Assembly (NCBI GenBank): GCA_040389005.1
Contig: JAZKAS010000011.1
Span: forward strand, 1-27,376
DNA from: JAGOUN01 sp040389005
GTDB taxonomy: Bacteria > Pseudomonadota > Gammaproteobacteria > JAGOUN01
Length of the DNA: 27,376 nt
Reading direction: 5' to 3'
Of the stretch, positions 6,309 through 15,036 are shown in pieces. Each line of letters starts with the position of its first letter. Positions within the stretch are counted from its first letter, which is position 1. A program made the translations under genes and the position numbers. The notes beneath the pieces were generated by a model. It was not told the DNA's origin and searched no databases. It saw only the letters and a program-made list of their open reading frames with translations.

Positions 6309-7519
6309 TGATGATGCCCCCATGGATAATCTGCAATTGTCGATGAAAGAAAAGAAGCAAATGCATTTTTGTCGAGCAGGGGTCCCACGGGGGGATGGGT
6401 GCTCGATAAAAATGTGTTTGCTTCTTTTTCATGCGCAAATCCCAATTGCTCAATAATCTGTTGCGCTAGCAACGGTGCAAACGCCAACTTGGTTGGCCAT
6501 GCGGTAATGACATTTTTTTCGACAATCATACTCGGACCATCCGGTTTTTTCCCCGAAGGATAAACTGCTTCAGCACGTTCAATATAAAATGCTTGAAACT
6601 GCGCATTAGAAAAATCGATGTGCGGAAATAAAGTCTTTAATTCTTTGCGTGCAAAATTAATTTGTTCTTCAGGCGTTCGGCTGACACCGGTTTCTGCCAA
6701 ATCACCACCTAAATACCACACACTATTCTCACCGTCTTGATGCGTGGTAATGGTAATGCGCGGTTTATCGCTCGCTTGCATCGCATGAGCAAATAATTTT
6801 GGCAAATTCGGCGCAGTAACCGCAACCATTAATAAGGGCCTTAGTTGCATTTTTGGCAATGTTAATCCAAATTGTTTTGCAAGCGCTTCATTTCCTTTTC
6901 CAGCTAATAAAACAATATGATCTGCCTCCAAAATAATTTCTTGTTCTGCACTTTGTAAATACAAATGAGAACCTTCAATTTTTTGCAACTGCGCCTGCAA
7001 CAAACAATCTAAATAAGGCGCTGCTAATGCTTCAACTAAAGTTTTTACGGCCAACACTGGCTCTTCTAACATATACACGGAACCTTTAAAATCAGGAGCA
7101 GAAAATACTTCAGGATAATCTGATTTTGTCAAACCACTGATTTGGCTTTTTAAATTTTTACTCGCAAGGAATACCGCCAAATTAGCTGCCAAAGAACCTG
7201 GAGACCATAAATATTGATGCTCGGATAAAACTGCAACGCTCGATAAATCAATTTCACCTTCACCATCTAAACACTTACGCCAAAGATCCGGCATCGCTTT
7301 CATCGCTTCAGCAGAAACGGTTAATTTTCCTGTTAACGCATATTTCACACCACTATGAATAATGCCTTGCGAATAAATCGTTTGTCCGCTGCCGAGTTGA
7401 TTATTTTCAATCAACACACAATCAATATTGAGTTGTCGCAATCGATTAAGCAACCACAGTCCGGCAACACCACCACCAAAAATTGCAATTTGAGTTTTCA
7501 TATTTGGGATTGTGGACAT
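6305..7519 (-). CDS. FAD-dependent oxidoreductase, DAO family
   Basis: The protein belongs to the D-amino-acid-oxidase/glycerol-3-phosphate-dehydrogenase-like fold; the substrate is unknown. The N-terminal FAD-binding motif reads IAIFGGGVAGLWLL with Glu at the end of the second strand (VLIEN). It is followed by YSQGIIHSGVKY, which fits the flavin-contacting segment of the family, and later DHIVLLAGKGN. I keep the ATG at 7519 (404 aa) because GGAAAG lies just upstream. The ATG at 7501 would give an ATGA overlap with the MFS gene and is a fair alternative. The last 45 residues are odd: they are encoded by a large imperfect palindrome (6343-6432) that yields the similar stretches ANTFLSS and AFASFLSS. 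Confidence 0.88.
   Translation of the reverse strand: MSTIPNMKTQIAIFGGGVAGLWLLNRLRQLNIDCVLIENNQLGSGQTIYSQGIIHSGVKYALTGKLTVSAEAMKAMPDLWRKCLDGEGEIDLSSVAVLSEHQYLWSPGSLAANLAVFLASKNLKSQISGLTKSDYPEVFSAPDFKGSVYMLEEPVLAVKTLVEALAAPYLDCLLQAQLQKIEGSHLYLQSAEQEIILEADHIVLLAGKGNEALAKQFGLTLPKMQLRPLLMVAVTAPNLPKLFAHAMQASDKPRITITTHQDGENSVWYLGGDLAETGVSRTPEEQINFARKELKTLFPHIDFSNAQFQAFYIERAEAVYPSGKKPDGPSMIVEKNVITAWPTKLAFAPLLAQQIIEQLGFAHEKEANTFLSSTHPPVGPLLDKNAFASFLSSTIADYPWGHHQ
6343..6432. repeat. Large in-frame palindrome inside FAD gene
   Basis: Arms 6343-6377 and 6401-6432 are inverted copies matching at 29 of 32 aligned bases, with one 3-base gap and a 23-base loop. All three mismatches would be G-U pairs in plus-strand RNA, but A-C mismatches in the mRNA strand. 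The element lies wholly within the coding region and keeps its frame. It resembles in character the protein-coding palindromic elements of Rickettsia, but I have no match to a named family. Confidence 0.75.
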
Positions 7520-8733
7520 TTCACTTTCCGAAATAAAGGCGCACTTATTAAAATCAATAAACTCGCAATAATGACTGGGATAATTAAATTTATATTCACT
7601 AAGACACCAAGGAGCATGCCATTAAACATAAACGCAATGGAGACAGCCGCATCTGCGCCACCCATTACTTTACCTTGCTCTTGTGGTGTTACCGCATTTG
7701 AAAATAATGTCATCACTGCGGTATAAAGCACGATCTGTGTCGCAGGCGCAAAAAATGCGACCAACCATTGTATCCAAGGGGTTGCCGTATAACTTGATGC
7801 CGCGAGAATAAACGCTAACACAGTCGCACAAATTGTGCAGCATTGATTAAGCGTAAAGCGCCCCAACATATAGGGTTGTAACACCAAAATTCCAAAAATA
7901 TTGCCAAACGCAAACACAGCAAAAATCACTGCAATTAAACTGGTGCTATATTGAAAATAACTCGCCAACAATAACGGCAAGTTACAGAAATACGTCCCCC
8001 AACCAAAAAACATCAAGAAAAAAGCAAACAAGCATTTCCGTGTTCGTACGTCGGATAATACTTCGCGTATTACTAATACACCGCGAAATAAATGCACTTT
8101 CTCAACACGGTGATTTGATACGATTTCTGGAAGTAAATACCACACGCCTATGAAATTTAATAATGACAATACTGTCGCGACATAAAAAGGCGTTGTGTAA
8201 TCAAAGAAATTCGATAATGCAGGCAATGTACTAATGCTTGTAATTATAGGGCCGACCACAAAACCCATCGATGCAGCTAAAGTCACCAAACTCAAATTGC
8301 GTGATTTTGTAGTTTCATCACTAATATCAATCATCGCAGCTTGTGCAATTGGAAAGCTGCCACTAAAAAATCCTGCTAAAAATCGTGCAAATATAAAAAA
8401 CCACAGCGAATGCAAATGCACTGCAAATCCTGAACATGCATTGCTCACAATCATGCCAAATAAACAAATCAAAATTACTTTTTTGCGCGTCAGTTTATCT
8501 GATAAATCGCCTAAGTATGGTGCGCCAAAAAAGATCCCCAATGGCCACGCAGTTAAACATACGCCATAAAGAAAATTACGCATCGTCAACGACATATCAG
8601 GCGCGACAATCGCTGTAGAAGGATTAAAGAACAGACTTGGCAATACTGGGAAAACCAAGCCAATGCCCATGACATCAATGATGATAGTGACCATTAACGC
8701 AATAGTCATGGCTAAATGTTTATTTTTTTGCAT
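7498..8733 (-). CDS. MFS transporter, tetracycline-efflux-like
   Basis: This is a 12-helix major facilitator superfamily carrier in the inner membrane, most likely a proton-driven exporter. The substrate is not evident. Conserved motif A between helices 2 and 3 reads GAPYLGDLSDKLTRKKV, and motif C-like glycine-rich sequence follows in GFVVGPIITS. I chose the ATG at 8733 (411 aa) because GAGAA precedes it and the first helix (ALMVTIIIDVMGIGLVFPVL) follows directly. A longer frame opens at 8778 but adds charged residues with no ribosome binding site. It is the first gene of the MFS-FAD-reductase operon, transcribed away from efp across a 119-base divergent gap. Confidence 0.9.
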   Translation of the reverse strand: MQKNKHLAMTIALMVTIIIDVMGIGLVFPVLPSLFFNPSTAIVAPDMSLTMRNFLYGVCLTAWPLGIFFGAPYLGDLSDKLTRKKVILICLFGMIVSNACSGFAVHLHSLWFFIFARFLAGFFSGSFPIAQAAMIDISDETTKSRNLSLVTLAASMGFVVGPIITSISTLPALSNFFDYTTPFYVATVLSLLNFIGVWYLLPEIVSNHRVEKVHLFRGVLVIREVLSDVRTRKCLFAFFLMFFGWGTYFCNLPLLLASYFQYSTSLIAVIFAVFAFGNIFGILVLQPYMLGRFTLNQCCTICATVLAFILAASSYTATPWIQWLVAFFAPATQIVLYTAVMTLFSNAVTPQEQGKVMGGADAAVSIAFMFNGMLLGVLVNINLIIPVIIASLLILISAPLFRKVKCPQSQI

Positions 8734-8793
8734 AGTTTTCTCGATTTTTAACTCTGGCCATAATAGCTCAAAAATCACTCAAGAAACAGAGCC

Positions 8794-8822
8794 TTCCAGA
8801 ACAGAATTAAATCCCGTACAAT
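8794..8822 (+). promoter_or_regulatory. Possible efp promoter
   Basis: TTCCAG (8794-8799) and TACAAT (8817-8822) are 17 bp apart. The -10 is good, the -35 poor. Transcription would begin near 8829, giving a leader of about 24 bases before the efp ATG. Confidence 0.4.
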
Positions 8823-8852
8823 CTCTTTATTATTATTAACATAGTGGTTTTT

Positions 8853-9416
8853 ATGGCAACAATTAGCACAAACGAATTCAAAAACGGCATGAAGATTATG
8901 GTCGACGGCTCCCCTTTCAACATTTTAGATGTTGATTTCGTAAAGCCCGGCAAAGGGCAGGCTTTTACGCGCGTTAAGATGAAAAATCTTAAAACTGATC
9001 GCGTCATTGAAAAAACGTTCAAAGCGAATGATTCTGTCGAATTGGCGGATGTAGTCGAGGTTGATGCTCAATATCTTTACAGCGATGGCGATCAATGGCA
9101 TTTCATGGCGCAAGATACCTTTGAACAACATGCCGTCGGTAAAGCTGCTGCAAGCGATGCAGTACAATGGTTAAAAGAAGAAGATGTTTGCACGCTACTG
9201 TTATGGAACAACGAAGTTATCAGCATCACACCCCCTAACTTTGTGACATTAAAAGTGGTTGAAACTGATCCAGGCATTCGTGGCGATACCTCAGGTGGCG
9301 GCGGCAAACCTGCGACCCTAGAAACTGGCGCTGTTGTGCGCGTACCTTTATTCATCAATATTGGCGATGTGTTAAAAGTTGATACACGCACAGGCGAATA
9401 TTCGTCACGGGCATAA
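8853..9416 (+). CDS. efp: Translation elongation factor P
   Basis: EF-P binds the ribosome between the P and E sites and rescues stalling at consecutive prolines. The 187-residue protein has all three family domains: the KOW-like N-terminus, an OB domain and the C-terminal OB domain ending in DVLKVDTRTGEYSSRA. Lys34, the residue modified with beta-lysine by EpmA, is present in VKPGKGQAFTR. The start at 8853 (MATISTNEF) matches the family; an ATG at 8844 would add three residues. The modifying ligase epmA follows on the same strand, so factor and modifier are linked. Confidence 0.98.
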   Translation: MATISTNEFKNGMKIMVDGSPFNILDVDFVKPGKGQAFTRVKMKNLKTDRVIEKTFKANDSVELADVVEVDAQYLYSDGDQWHFMAQDTFEQHAVGKAAASDAVQWLKEEDVCTLLLWNNEVISITPPNFVTLKVVETDPGIRGDTSGGGGKPATLETGAVVRVPLFINIGDVLKVDTRTGEYSSRA

Positions 9417-9426
9417 TATCATTAAG

Positions 9427-9450
9427 AGGGCGACCGCCGGATCGCCCTTT
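9427..9450 (+). terminator. Short GC hairpin after efp
   Basis: AGGGCGA (9427-9433) and TCGCCCT (9442-9448) form a perfect 7-bp stem with an 8-base loop, ten bases after the efp stop. Only TTT follows, so it is a weak or partial terminator, possibly setting the efp to epmA ratio. Confidence 0.5.
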
Positions 9451-9540
9451 GACAGCAAATATTGTCAGGCATTATGTTCATTAATCCTGAAGACTCAATT
9501 TACTCTAACCCCTTTGATTATAATAGAGGAATATATTTCT

Positions 9541-10479
9541 ATGTCCTGGCAACCCTCAGCAACGATTGATGCTTTAAAAAATCGCGCAGAAATTCTTCGA
9601 ACACTGCGCGATTTTTTTTATCAACGTCATATCACTGAAGTTGAAACACCTCTTTTATGCAAAGCAGGAACAACGGATGTGTATCTTGATAGCATGACCG
9701 TGACATCAAATCAGAAAACACGCTATCTGCAAACATCACCCGAATTCGCGATGAAGCGTTTACTTGCCGCAGGTATTGGCGATTGCTATCAAATTTGCAA
9801 AGCCTTTCGTTGTGATGAAGCTGGACAATATCACAACCCTGAGTTCACCATGCTTGAATGGTATCGCTTAAGTTTCAATCATCATCAATTGATGAATGAT
9901 ATGGATGATTTATTACAATTAATTTTAAAATGCCAACCCGCAAAGCGCATAAGTTATCAACAATTATTTTTAGACTATTTAAACATTGATCCACATCTTG
10001 CTTCGGTTGAAGATTTAAAAAAAATATCGCCTGAATTATGCAGCGTATTAAATGAAACAACCGACACCAAAGATGATTATTTGATGCTATTACTTTCACA
10101 TTTGATCGAACCAAAAATTGGCTTTGACCGACCCTGTTTTATTTATGATTATCCTGCATCACAAGCGGCTCTTTCCAAAGTGCGCGAAAATAAATTTGCA
10201 GAACGATTTGAAGTTTATGTAAACGGTATCGAGCTCGCGAATGGATTTCATGAATTGCAAAGCGCACAAGAACAATTAGAGCGCTTCCAAAAAGACAACA
10301 AAAAAAGACGCGAACTCAACAAACCTGAAGTACCGATTGATGATCATTTGATTGCTGCGCTAGAAAATGGATTGCCCGCATGCGCAGGCGTTGCGCTAGG
10401 CATTGATCGATTAATCATGCTAGCGCAGAAAAAAGAAAATTTATACGATATTTTAAGTTTTGGTTTTCATAATTGTTAA
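9541..10479 (+). CDS. epmA: EF-P--(R)-beta-lysine ligase
   Basis: EpmA (GenX/PoxA) is a truncated lysyl-tRNA-synthetase-like enzyme that attaches (R)-beta-lysine to Lys34 of EF-P. The protein is 312 aa and has only the class II catalytic core, with no anticodon-binding domain. Motif 2 reads KAFRCDEAGQYHNPEFTMLE (87-106) and motif 3 reads GVALGIDRLIMLA near the C-terminus. The ATG at 9541 is chosen because AGAGGA (9525-9530) precedes it and homologues begin near here; an in-frame ATG at 9379 lies inside efp. The partner enzyme EpmB (lysine 2,3-aminomutase) is not in this window. The stop overlaps the stop of the convergent TPR gene in a shared TTAA. Confidence 0.95.
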   Translation: MSWQPSATIDALKNRAEILRTLRDFFYQRHITEVETPLLCKAGTTDVYLDSMTVTSNQKTRYLQTSPEFAMKRLLAAGIGDCYQICKAFRCDEAGQYHNPEFTMLEWYRLSFNHHQLMNDMDDLLQLILKCQPAKRISYQQLFLDYLNIDPHLASVEDLKKISPELCSVLNETTDTKDDYLMLLLSHLIEPKIGFDRPCFIYDYPASQAALSKVRENKFAERFEVYVNGIELANGFHELQSAQEQLERFQKDNKKRRELNKPEVPIDDHLIAALENGLPACAGVALGIDRLIMLAQKKENLYDILSFGFHNC

Positions 10480-12770
10480 CCCCAAAGCCCAACACCTAAT
10501 TTTGGTTTTCCTGCGACTACCGTTAACGACTTGTTCGTATCGGCATAAAAACCTGCCCCTTGGGCAAGGGATATTTTTTGTTTCAAATGTGCCTTGTAAG
10601 ATTCGCGAAATTTTTCATGTATTCCCACACTAATATTTTTCATGAATGGCTGAATTTTGTCATAAACTTCTTTCGCTTTATGACTGCAGGCTAACTGATC
10701 CAATCTAATAGCGATATCGATCAGCTTATCATATTGCTCTTCTTTTTTTGTGGTCATTTGTTTTTGGCAATAAATTTGCGCCAATAAAAGATAAGCATCA
10801 ATGTGTTCCCACTTTAGCGATGTTGCTTTTTGTAAATTTTCAATAGCTTGATCATACTGACGCAGAAAAAACTGTAAATGTGCTAGTAAATAAAAAATTT
10901 GATAGTTTACAAAACCCTTTTTGGATACTTTTAGACATGATTCTAATGCCTTTATCTCTCCGCAGATTTGCATCGCATCGCGCAAAGGATTTTTAATCAG
11001 CATTTCTGAGCGCTTTAACGTCATTTTAATTGAGTGCAATACCTGGCATTGTCCTGGAAAACCTTGCTCCAAATACTCTCTAGATTCTTCAGAAAATTTT
11101 AACACATTCTTTGGATCATAAGATTCTGCACAAAATTGAACATAAGCACGCCATAGTTTAAAATGATCCGCTGCTTTGTCGTACTCTCCTCGGTTCATAT
11201 AAATCATGCCAAGAAATTTATGCGCGGATCTCTTCTTCTCAACAAAATTTTTCTGCAGCTCATCTGAGATAACAATGTTATTCTGAGTCACTTTTTCATG
11301 CCAAGAATCCTCTACAGACGTTTGGTCCGAAATTGCCTCTTCATACAAATTTGCCGCTTCATCTGATTCGTTATCTTTCTCAAAAAAGATTCTTGCTAAT
11401 AATACCTTTAAGCTTATTATCTGTATACGAGAAACAACAACATCTTCTGCTGAATCACCCTCGCTTTTCAATAAAGAAATCGCTTGTCTCGTTTTTATAA
11501 CAAGATCAACACAATATGCGTCAACTTGTTTTTTTCGAGCTAACCAAAGCATCTTCGCTCTTTTAACCCTATTAGCATAATAACTACGTTGATCTTCTGA
11601 CGTTTTGTTTGCAGATTTTTCGTTCACATAATGCTCGTGACAGCGATCCGCTTCAGCAAAAGCATCCCGCATGAGTTTAAAATAAACCTCAATCTCTTCC
11701 TCTGATTCTGAGGTTGAAATTGCCAGCACCTTATCATCTTCTTCAATCTGCCTGATAACATTAGATATCTCATGACCATACGCACTCCAAGATTCTGAAA
11801 CAACCCAATAAGCATTTGGATTTTCCGTATGAAACTCTTTTAATTCTTCTTGATATTTTTTTTGATTACCCGATCTATATAAAGTTTTTAATCGTGCACA
11901 AATAAGCTCATTTAATTGATCAGCGCTATGTTTTCTTGCCAACGCTATTTGATTTTTTAGGTTTTTAAGTATTTCAGCAATCCATTTTTTATTTTTTTCT
12001 GACCCTTCCTTTGTCCCCGTTGACATTATTTTTAGTATATTTCCCTGCAGTTTATAATACGTGGTACGAGCATTGTCTTTTTCGATCGCCTGCGTTATAT
12101 AACTTAATGCTTTATGTGTGATATTCGAATTTTTATCGCCTTGATTTTCTTTAAACATATTTTTTGATTTTTGAAAATTTTCGTGGCTGATTATTTTTTG
12201 CTGAAGATCATCGGGGATTTCAAGGATAAAATCTTGCTCGTTTAGCAAATCAAGAGCATCAAAGAAAGCGTGATCATCAGCTTCAACATCAACAATACGA
12301 ATTAATTCTATGGCTGCATGAGAAAAAAAAATTTTTGCTTGTTTGTCAAACCCACCCTCTTTATTTTTATGTGAGTGAATAATATCTTTAAAGCATTTTT
12401 TGGCTGCTTGAATATTATTTTTTGAGAGATAATTTTCCCCCTCATCAAGCTGAAGTTGCGCTTTGTCCGAAAATGGAAGGTGGCTAACAAGATTCAGATT
12501 CAGTAAAAATGCATAATAATCGTCAACCGCATTAAAATCTCCTACAAGCCTTGAAAGATGAATCAAACCTAATAAAGCCTGTGCATACAGCCCTTGATCT
12601 GATTCCGTCAAATTGTCTTGTTCTTTGAGTATTGCTTCAAACTCTGTTTCAGCAACATCCCAATAATATTGCGGGGCCCAAGAGGTGGGTGACTGCTTAA
12701 TTGATTCCGCTTGGCTTAATGATGCTCGAGCATGTATGAGACGCGTATTTTGAGAAAAAGAAGTTAGCAT
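10476..12770 (-). CDS. Large TPR-type protein of unknown function
   Basis: This 764-residue protein is not one I recognise. It is almost wholly helical. TPR-like pairs are visible at about 104-134, 452-482, 514-545 (AHKFLGMIYMNRGEYDKAADHF), 622-654 and 656-690. The middle (about 340-420) is rich in Glu, Lys and Asp. There is no signal peptide or membrane segment. The last 30 residues are glycine- and lysine-containing and non-helical (AGKPKLGVGLWG at the end). Such proteins are common among Legionella/Coxiella Dot/Icm effectors, and a PmrA-box-like site lies upstream, so a secreted effector is possible but unproven. There is no good ribosome binding site before the ATG. It stands alone between convergent epmA and a terminator. 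Confidence 0.8.
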   Translation of the reverse strand: MLTSFSQNTRLIHARASLSQAESIKQSPTSWAPQYYWDVAETEFEAILKEQDNLTESDQGLYAQALLGLIHLSRLVGDFNAVDDYYAFLLNLNLVSHLPFSDKAQLQLDEGENYLSKNNIQAAKKCFKDIIHSHKNKEGGFDKQAKIFFSHAAIELIRIVDVEADDHAFFDALDLLNEQDFILEIPDDLQQKIISHENFQKSKNMFKENQGDKNSNITHKALSYITQAIEKDNARTTYYKLQGNILKIMSTGTKEGSEKNKKWIAEILKNLKNQIALARKHSADQLNELICARLKTLYRSGNQKKYQEELKEFHTENPNAYWVVSESWSAYGHEISNVIRQIEEDDKVLAISTSESEEEIEVYFKLMRDAFAEADRCHEHYVNEKSANKTSEDQRSYYANRVKRAKMLWLARKKQVDAYCVDLVIKTRQAISLLKSEGDSAEDVVVSRIQIISLKVLLARIFFEKDNESDEAANLYEEAISDQTSVEDSWHEKVTQNNIVISDELQKNFVEKKRSAHKFLGMIYMNRGEYDKAADHFKLWRAYVQFCAESYDPKNVLKFSEESREYLEQGFPGQCQVLHSIKMTLKRSEMLIKNPLRDAMQICGEIKALESCLKVSKKGFVNYQIFYLLAHLQFFLRQYDQAIENLQKATSLKWEHIDAYLLLAQIYCQKQMTTKKEEQYDKLIDIAIRLDQLACSHKAKEVYDKIQPFMKNISVGIHEKFRESYKAHLKQKISLAQGAGFYADTNKSLTVVAGKPKLGVGLWG

Positions 12771-12790
12771 AAAATAATCTGTTTTTTTTC

Positions 12791-12796
12791 ATTGCA
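12791..12796 (-). promoter_or_regulatory. Possible -10 of the TPR gene
   Basis: On the minus strand TGCAAT matches four of six -10 positions. It begins 25 bp after the start of the last PmrA-like half-site, the same spacing as at the 5255-5318 promoter. Transcription would begin near 12784, giving a very short leader of about 13 bases. Confidence 0.35.
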
Positions 12797-12812
12797 AACA
12801 GAGTAACGCGGC

Positions 12813-12832
12813 AAAATTAAGTTAACCTTAAT
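12813..12832 (-). promoter_or_regulatory. PmrA-box-like site upstream of TPR gene
   Basis: On the minus strand the site reads ATTAAGGTTAACTTAATTTT: TTAAG and TTAAT begin exactly 11 bp apart, matching YTTAAK-N5-YTTAAK except for the first base. The same bases also form a perfect 8-bp inverted repeat, AAATTAAG and CTTAATTT (12814-12834). The second half-site covers the -35 position of the TPR gene promoter. Confidence 0.55.
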
Positions 12833-12860
12833 TTGTAGATTATTTATGTCGCTGCCAATA

Positions 12861-12887
12861 AAAACCTCCATTATCAATGGAGGTTTT
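12861..12887 (-). terminator. Strong bidirectional terminator after OPT gene
   Basis: AAAACCTCCATT and AATGGAGGTTTT form a perfect 12-bp stem with a 3-base loop. On the minus strand it ends in TTTTTATT, 11 bases after the OPT stop; on the plus strand it ends in TTTT. It isolates the OPT gene from the TPR gene promoter just downstream. Confidence 0.9.
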
Positions 12888-12898
12888 ACAGAAGGCAT

Positions 12899-14940
12899 CT
12901 ACGCCTTGTTCTTTTGCATCCGCGTAATTTTACGGAACATCCACATACACAACCACACTGTTGCAAGCATGCCCAGTAGATTCGCAACAGGCGTAAAACC
13001 AGGCCCTACCAAGCTCAACGCATCGGAACTTTGCTTAATCGCAAACGGAATGGCTAATACAACACCCACTAGCGATGAACCCGCCACTAAACCACACGCC
13101 AAGGTTAAACCACGATGTTTGCGTGTTGAAATCGTTGCATCGACTTCAGTTTTATCAGTACTTGCTTGACGGATTTTCTTGAAACGTCGCGTCACACAAT
13201 ACTGCACCAACCCACCGATTAACACGGGAACAGTTGCATCAAATGGCAAATAAATTCCTAAGCCCACCGCCAAAACCGGCAAGCGTAAATTGTGTGGCTT
13301 CAAGAATTCATCGATAATAATTGCAAAAAAGGCAATCACACACCCTGTGATAATCATATCCCACGGCAATTGATGTGTGAATGTACCTGTCGCAACAGCA
13401 GCAATCAAGCCGGCTTGTGGCGCGGGTAACATTTGTTTGATATCCATACCCGGATGCGGAAACACCCCCGCCATACCATAAGCATGAAACAACAAACTGA
13501 GTACGAGCGGAATAATCATCGCTGAAACACACACACCAATCATCAACATAAGCTGTTGCTTCCAAGGTGTAGCACCAATAATTTGGCCAACTTTAAGATC
13601 CTGAATCGTTTCATTGGCAATAACGATCGCCGCACTCATAATCGCAGTGATAAAGACCGCATAACCGGCAGCAGATAATTCTGCATGCGTCACTTTGCCC
13701 AAGAAATTGATATCAATACCAAAAATCATTAACAAAATTAACGCTAACAACAACAAAACAGAAATATTCAAACCAGAACCTGGGCTATTCGTTGAGCCAA
13801 TGAGTCCTGCGAAATAAGCAGAAATCGAAGCAAATGCGAACCCAACAACCAGAATGTATAAAATAGTAAAGATCGCAACAATCCATCGCACTGGTTCAGA
13901 AATAGCGATAGACGCTGGATTCAACAAGGCATATGCAAAAATGAACGTTGGAATCATTAACGCGACCCATAACCAGATAACAGTGGTCAAGGGAATATCA
14001 CGCTCAGTTCGCGGCAATACAATTCCACCGCCTAAACGCGCTGAACGAATCGACATCCACGAGGTCTTCAAACTTTGCAATACGGGTTTAGCAAGACAAA
14101 TTAACGTCCAAACACCCCCGACCAACATCGTTCCCACGCCCATATAACGAATATGTTGCGTCCACAACGTATGCGCCGCCGCCATCGGATTCGTCAGATC
14201 AGGAATGCCATAAAAATGCGTTAATACCGGCACACCAATAATCCAACCGACAATCACGCCGACAAACATACTCACGCCGACATTCATCCCGACGATATAC
14301 CCTGCTGCGATCAATGCCGGTGAGAAACCAATACCAATACCAAACAAAGAGTCTTTTATTTTCCACCAATATTCAACGCTATCAGAGCAAACGCGAAAAC
14401 CCGTTTGCAATAGCGTAATCAGCGATCCCACAATACCGCCTTTAATCAACAAGCCTAGATCGGCTGAATCTTCTGCAACACTGGCCTTTAATACATTACC
14501 AATCGCCGCCCCTTCCGGGAAACGCAATTCAGGGCTATTAATCAGCGCACGACGAATCGGGATTGAATACAACACCCCCAAAAGACCGCCGATTAACCCT
14601 ACAACGACCGTTTCTAAATAATTAAAATCCGTCCAAAATCCTAACACCAACAAAGCCGGCACCACAAAAGCAAGACCGGCCGTAAGCCCCTCTCCCGCAG
14701 AAGCTGCGGTTTGCACCAGCGTGCTTTCTAAGATGCTATNNNNNNNNNNATACGCAAAACGCCCAAAGAAATCACCGCTGCAGGAATAGATGCAGAGACT
14801 GTCACACCTACTTTTAAGCCCAAAAAGGCATTTGCAGCAGCGAGGATTAAAGTCAAAACAATCGACAAAATGACCGATTTAAAGGTCAGTTCTGGCACAT
14901 TGGCACTTGCGGGAATCAAAGGTTCAATTTGCTTTAGCAT
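12899..14940 (-). CDS. OPT-family oligopeptide transporter (crosses gap)
   Basis: OPT transporters are proton-coupled inner-membrane carriers of peptides or metal complexes. This one has about 14-16 hydrophobic segments and is of the bacterial OPT type. The gene is split into two frames only because of ten Ns at 14740-14749. Upstream of the gap the frame ends ISLGVLR; downstream the other frame resumes as SILESTLVQTAASAGEGL, which is the expected continuation in the family. In-frame joining needs a gap of 2 modulo 3 bases, so the true missing length is probably 8 or 11, not 10. The joined protein would be about 676 aa, normal for the family. The ATG at 14940 has GGAG about 12 bases upstream. 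The gene ends at a strong terminator. Confidence 0.88.
14740..14749. other. Assembly gap of ten Ns
   Basis: Ten undetermined bases interrupt the OPT transporter gene. The flanking protein frames show that the number is a placeholder rather than a measured length. Confidence 0.97.
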
Positions 14941-14998
14941 TGCAACAGGGCTCCGATTAAAGAAAAAGATGCTGAATATACAGGATTACGCGGTTTCA

Positions 14999-15007
14999 TG
15001 CTACACT
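14999..15007 (+). promoter_or_regulatory. Extended -10 promoter for engB
   Basis: TGCTACACT fits a TGn-extended -10, which would start transcription near 15014. This supports the engB start at 15037 over the ATG at 14998, which overlaps this element. A minus-strand TATATT at 14975-14980 may serve the divergent OPT gene. Confidence 0.4.
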
Positions 15008-15036
15008 CTCGCTCAATTCCCGTACTGAGAAATTTC

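Noticed and set aside
9519..9524. Perfect TATAAT just before epmA
   Set aside because: Transcription would start about at 9531, downstream of the ribosome binding site at 9525-9530, and no -35 fits. Probably chance in AT-rich sequence.
12846..13169. 107-codon plus-strand ORF
   Set aside because: It is antisense to the OPT gene and crosses its terminator; no ribosome binding site and no family resemblance.
14728..14940. OPT gene as a broken pseudogene
   Set aside because: The frame change coincides exactly with the N run and family sequence continues on both sides.
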